Of a DNA stretch of 64,000 nucleotides, positions 61,007 through 64,000 are shown one piece after another; positions within the stretch are counted from its first letter, which is position 1; each line of letters begins with the position of its first letter. Made by a program: the position numbers and the translations under genes. Source of the stretch: Methylobacterium thuringiense (GTDB lineage Bacteria > Pseudomonadota > Alphaproteobacteria > Rhizobiales > Beijerinckiaceae); the NCBI RefSeq assembly GCF_022179645.1, contig NZ_BPRA01000014.1, positions 186,001-250,000 of the forward strand, given 5' to 3'. The notes beneath the pieces are model-generated. The model made no database searches and had not been told where the DNA came from. It worked only from the letters and a program-made list of their open reading frames with translations.

Positions 61007-62191
61007 TCACCCCCGCGCCCGTCCCCGCATCGAGGCCGGTTGCCCCGGCAGCTGCAGTTTGAACCCGGTGGCGACGATGGCGTCGCCCTCGACCCGGTAC
61101 ACCTGCAGATTCCGGTCGGCGTAGTTGCCGATATAGACGTAGCGGCCGGACGGCGAGAACACGATGCCCTGGGTGACCGCGCCGGCCTCGGCCGCGCCGG
61201 TGACGCGCACGGAGCCCTCGGGATCGATGGTGAGCAGCACCGCGAGGCCGGTCTTCGTGTAGTTCGGGCTCGCATGCGGAGCCGAGGCGCCGCGCACCAC
61301 CGAGACGGCGGCGTGGCGCCCGTCCGGCGCGATGTCGAGGGATTCCGGCGTGTCGCCGACACCGAGCCAGTCGACCACTTTCGGCACGGTGAGGTCGGCG
61401 TCGATCACCGTGACGCTGTCGGCGTTGCCATCGGAGGGCGCGCCGCCGGTGTTGCCGGTGAGCGCGAGGCGGGCGTCCGGCGTCACCTCGATGGGATAGA
61501 CGCCGGCACCCACGGGCATGTCCTGCTTCGGGTCGTAGGAGACGTTGGTCCCGTCGATCGCGAGCACGCCGACCTTGCCGGCCTTGTTCTTGGTGACGAA
61601 GGCGCGCCGGCCGTTCGGCGAGATCGCCACCGCGGCGGCTTCGTCGCCGACCTCTACGACGCCGATTTGTGTCACCGTGGTGCCCACGATGGTGAGCACG
61701 CTCACGCTCTTGCCCTCGCGGTTGGCGATGAGGGCGAGGTCGCCCGCCCCGTTGATCGCGAGGCCCGAGGGCTGGCGGCCGACGTGCAGCGTCTCGACGA
61801 GGCTCGGCGGGTCGGTGGTCAGGTCGACGACGTGCAGCCGGTCGTCGGGCTTTGCGAAGAACGGGGCGTCGGCGCTCTCCTGCTGCATCGTCACCGAACT
61901 CGCCACGAGGCCGAGGCGGCCGTCGGGGGTGATCTGCAGGTTCGTCGGCGGGCCGTAGACCGAGTTGTCGAGCAGCATCGTCGTGGCGACCTGCGGGTGC
62001 GCTTCGTCGCTGACGTCGATGAAGGCGAGGGCGTCCGACCCGTTCGGCCCATTCCGGTCGCCGTCGGGCTCGAAGAAGGTCTTTCCGTCGAGGCCGACGA
62101 GGATGAAGGCGGGCGCCTGCGCGGCCTGGGGCGCGCCGGGTCCCAGCAGCAGCGCCGCGAGAAGCGCCAGACTTCCCGATCGTACCGTCAT
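61007..62191 (-). CDS. Exported beta-propeller (YVTN-type) protein
   Basis: A 394-residue protein with signal peptide (MTVRSGSLALLAALLLGPGA, cleavage near AAQAP) and repeating blades such as PDGRLGLVASS, GAGDLALIANREGKSVSVL and PNGRRAFVTKNKAGKVGVL, typical of a YVTN/lactonase-like seven-bladed propeller. Start at 62191; the longer frame has no ribosome binding site. Similar proteins bind substrates or assemble in the periplasm; no ligand is evident. Confidence 0.85.
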   Translation of the reverse strand: MTVRSGSLALLAALLLGPGAPQAAQAPAFILVGLDGKTFFEPDGDRNGPNGSDALAFIDVSDEAHPQVATTMLLDNSVYGPPTNLQITPDGRLGLVASSVTMQQESADAPFFAKPDDRLHVVDLTTDPPSLVETLHVGRQPSGLAINGAGDLALIANREGKSVSVLTIVGTTVTQIGVVEVGDEAAAVAISPNGRRAFVTKNKAGKVGVLAIDGTNVSYDPKQDMPVGAGVYPIEVTPDARLALTGNTGGAPSDGNADSVTVIDADLTVPKVVDWLGVGDTPESLDIAPDGRHAAVSVVRGASAPHASPNYTKTGLAVLLTIDPEGSVRVTGAAEAGAVTQGIVFSPSGRYVYIGNYADRNLQVYRVEGDAIVATGFKLQLPGQPASMRGRARG

Positions 62192-62391
62192 CCCGTGCGC
62201 TCCTCGGCCCCGCGGCGACCCGATGCTGGGCGCCGCCTCCGAGGGTGGGGCGCGGACTTCGGAAGGCAATGCGCGCGTGGTAACAGCATCGGCATCGCAT
62301 GCCGTCCGGCACGATTTCTCCCGGCCGCGTTTCCTGATTTTTAAGCACGCCGCTGTTTAGCTCGTCCCAACGCCATTGGGAGATTGCAAGC

Positions 62392-62733
62392 GTGCGTGCC
62401 TCCACGTCCTTCGGACTCGTTCATCACGGATTTCGCGCCGTCGTCATCGGCGCATTGGCTCTTGCCGCCGCCGGCCATGCCGACGCTCGCGACGGCCGCA
62501 ACGGCGCCCTGATCGGCGGCGCGGCTGCCGGCGTGCTCGGCGGCGTGGCGCTCGGCGCCATGCTCGGCGGCGGTGGCGCGCCCCCGCCCGGCCCGCGTCC
62601 GGTCTATGTCGAAGAAGAGCCCGTGCCGGTCTACGTTCGCCCGCGCCGCGGCCCGGTCTGCCATTACGAGCGCCGCAAGGTCTGGCTCGACGAGGACGCG
62701 TTCACCTACCGGCGCGTCGAGGTCTGCGAGTAG
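62392..62733 (+). CDS. Small exported glycine-zipper protein, unknown function
   Basis: A 113-residue protein with a signal peptide (FRAVVIGALALAAAGHADA) and a glycine-rich hydrophobic segment (GALIGGAAAGVLGGVALGAM) followed by a proline-rich linker with PVYVEEEPVPVYVRP and a basic end with two cysteines. Glycine-zipper proteins are often outer-membrane or envelope associated. GTG start at 62392. A terminator follows. Confidence 0.75.
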   Translation: MRASTSFGLVHHGFRAVVIGALALAAAGHADARDGRNGALIGGAAAGVLGGVALGAMLGGGGAPPPGPRPVYVEEEPVPVYVRPRRGPVCHYERRKVWLDEDAFTYRRVEVCE

Positions 62734-62759
62734 GCACGATCGCCCCGCGACGAACGATC

Positions 62760-62785
62760 GGGCGCCCCTTACCGGGCGCCTTTTT
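62760..62785 (+). terminator. Intrinsic terminator after glycine-zipper gene
   Basis: Stem GGCGCCC/GGGCGCC with a 6-nt loop followed by T5. It overlaps the end of nhaA, whose TAA stop lies in the loop; only the plus strand has the T-run. Confidence 0.85.
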
Positions 62786-63986
62786 CGTGGGCCGTCCGCC
62801 CTGTGGCCAGCTTCATCACGACGGCCCCGGCGATCCCCGACAGCAGCGACCCGACGAGCACGCCGAGCTTCGTCTCCGTCTCGTGCAGGCCGTCGCCGAA
62901 GGCGAGGCCGCCGATGAACAGGCTCATGGTGAAACCGATGCCGCAGAGCAGCGCCACGCCGTAGACCTGTCCCCAGTTCGCTCCGCCGGGTTTGTGGGCG
63001 ATGCCGAGGGCGACCGCGAGGCGCACGCTCAGCAGCACGCCCAGCTGCTTGCCGGCAAAGAGGCCGAGCGCCACGCCGAGCGTCACCGGATCGAGCAGCG
63101 CGTGTGCCGGCAGGCCGATCAGCTGGACGCCGGCATTGGCGAAGCCGAAGACCGGCACGATCAGGAAGGCGACCCACGGGGCGAGGGCGTGCTCCAGCCG
63201 GTGCAGCGGCGAAGCCGCGTCCTCCGGCCGGCCCGGCGTCGGGCGGATCGGGATGAACAGCGCCAGCAGCACCCCGGCCACGGTGGGGTGAATGCCGGAG
63301 CGCAGCACCAGGACCCAGAGCACGAATCCGAGAACGAGATAGGGCCAGAGCGCCCGCACGCCGCTGCGGTTGAGCCCGAACAGGGCCAGCATCACCGCGG
63401 CGGCTCCGGCGAGCATCGTCGCGTCGAGGCTGCCGGTATAGAACAGGGCGATGATGACGACGGCCCCGAGATCGTCGACGATCGCCACCGCGCTGAGGAA
63501 GATCTTGAGCGAGATCGGCACGCGTGGGCCGAGCAGCGCCAGCACGCCGAGTGCGAAGGCGATGTCGGTGGCGGCCGGGATCGCCCAGCCCCGCGCCGTG
63601 CCTGTCGCGAGATTGAAAGCGAGATAGACCAACGCTGGCGCCGCCATGCCGGCGGCGGCTGCGAGGCCGGGCAACACCCGGTCCGGCCAGGTCCGCAGGC
63701 GCCCGTCGAGCCCCTCGCGCTTGATCTCCAGGCCCACGAGCAGGAAGAACACGGCCATCAGGCCGTCGTTGATCCAGTGCAGCAGGCTCAAGGGCCCGAG
63801 ACGGGCGTGCAGCGCGTGGGCGTAGGCCTCGCCCAGCGGCGAATTTGCAATCACCAGGGCGGCACTTGCAGCTGCCATCAGCACGAGGCCGCCGCTCGCC
63901 TCGCTGACGAGAAAGGCGCGCAAGGCCGAGATCGGGCGGCGCACGCGGCTTCGTAGGACGCGGACGGCTTTGGGCGGCGGCTTCAT
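62769..63986 (-). CDS. nhaA: Na+/H+ antiporter NhaA
   Basis: Exchanges Na+ for H+ at the inner membrane, controlling pH and salt. The 405-residue, about 12-helix protein has the paired catalytic aspartates in [17 protein letters not shown] near residues 171-172 and the helix IV-type [20 protein letters not shown]. Length is close to E. coli NhaA (388). The extra N-terminus is basic ([18 protein letters not shown]). Its stop overlaps the neighbouring terminator. Confidence 0.95.
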   Translation of the reverse strand: MKPPPKAVRVLRSRVRRPISALRAFLVSEASGGLVLMAAASAALVIANSPLGEAYAHALHARLGPLSLLHWINDGLMAVFFLLVGLEIKREGLDGRLRTWPDRVLPGLAAAAGMAAPALVYLAFNLATGTARGWAIPAATDIAFALGVLALLGPRVPISLKIFLSAVAIVDDLGAVVIIALFYTGSLDATMLAGAAAVMLALFGLNRSGVRALWPYLVLGFVLWVLVLRSGIHPTVAGVLLALFIPIRPTPGRPEDAASPLHRLEHALAPWVAFLIVPVFGFANAGVQLIGLPAHALLDPVTLGVALGLFAGKQLGVLLSVRLAVALGIAHKPGGANWGQVYGVALLCGIGFTMSLFIGGLAFGDGLHETETKLGVLVGSLLSGIAGAVVMKLATGRTAHEKGAR

Positions 63987-64000
63987 GACGCGATGCCGTG

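Overview
The window is high-GC DNA from an alphaproteobacterium of the order Hyphomicrobiales. Gene content, the TTTCACGTGAAA-type parS sites, the GAAC-N7-GAAC SOS box in front of recA, and the abundance of short palindromic intergenic repeats all fit Methylobacterium/Methylorubrum. The genus is an inference from general resemblance, not from a search. No phage, integrase, complete insertion sequence, CRISPR array, rRNA or tRNA gene was found.

Layout. 1-8.5 kb: alaS, a secreted PAP2 phosphatase, ung, a methyltransferase, hemH and a VOC protein. 8.8-14.3 kb: the F1 ATP synthase operon atpH-A-G-D-(small membrane protein)-C. 14.5-16.1 kb: a cupin and recA with its SOS box. 16.2-19.1 kb: gcvP (minus). 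19.2-23.8 kb: a RelE/HigA-type toxin-antitoxin pair whose antitoxin overlaps addA by 4 nt, then a small unknown gene. 24-27.8 kb: an EmrAB-type efflux pair divergent from its TetR regulator, with palindromic operators. 27.9-29.2 kb: small exported proteins. 29.7-34.9 kb: H+-pyrophosphatase, an Atm1-type ABC exporter and small exported proteins. 34.9-36.2 kb: a RibD-like reductase with a probable 1-nt frameshift and a GlcG-family protein. 36.3-40.3 kb: an oligopeptide ABC system (binding protein and two permeases, no ATPase). 40.3-44.3 kb: MFS transporter, holA and small proteins. 44.6-49.1 kb: mnmG-rsmG-parA-parB with parS sites, suggesting proximity to the replication origin. 49.4-52.9 kb: Orn/Lys/Arg decarboxylase, acetyltransferase and lipoprotein in one overlapping operon. 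53.2-55.9 kb: an ECF sigma/NrsF anti-sigma pair with two candidate target genes, each preceded by a GTAACC-(15/16)-CGAA promoter. 56-60.2 kb: glyQ, chrA, and a tandem glycine riboswitch controlling gcvT-gcvH. 60.3-64 kb: haloacid dehalogenase, beta-propeller protein, glycine-zipper protein and nhaA.

Much of the non-coding DNA belongs to several families of palindromic repeats, here called R1 to R7. They sit between genes and even inside operons (atpA/atpG, emrA/emrB, oppA/oppB/oppC). One R5 copy carries an R6 element inserted at CTAG with an apparent 4-bp duplication, which suggests R6 is a small non-autonomous mobile element.

The most interesting points are the sigma-factor regulon readable from the DNA, the nested repeat, the toxin-antitoxin/addA coupling, the unknown membrane protein inside the ATP synthase operon, and the parS sites that extend into a transporter gene.
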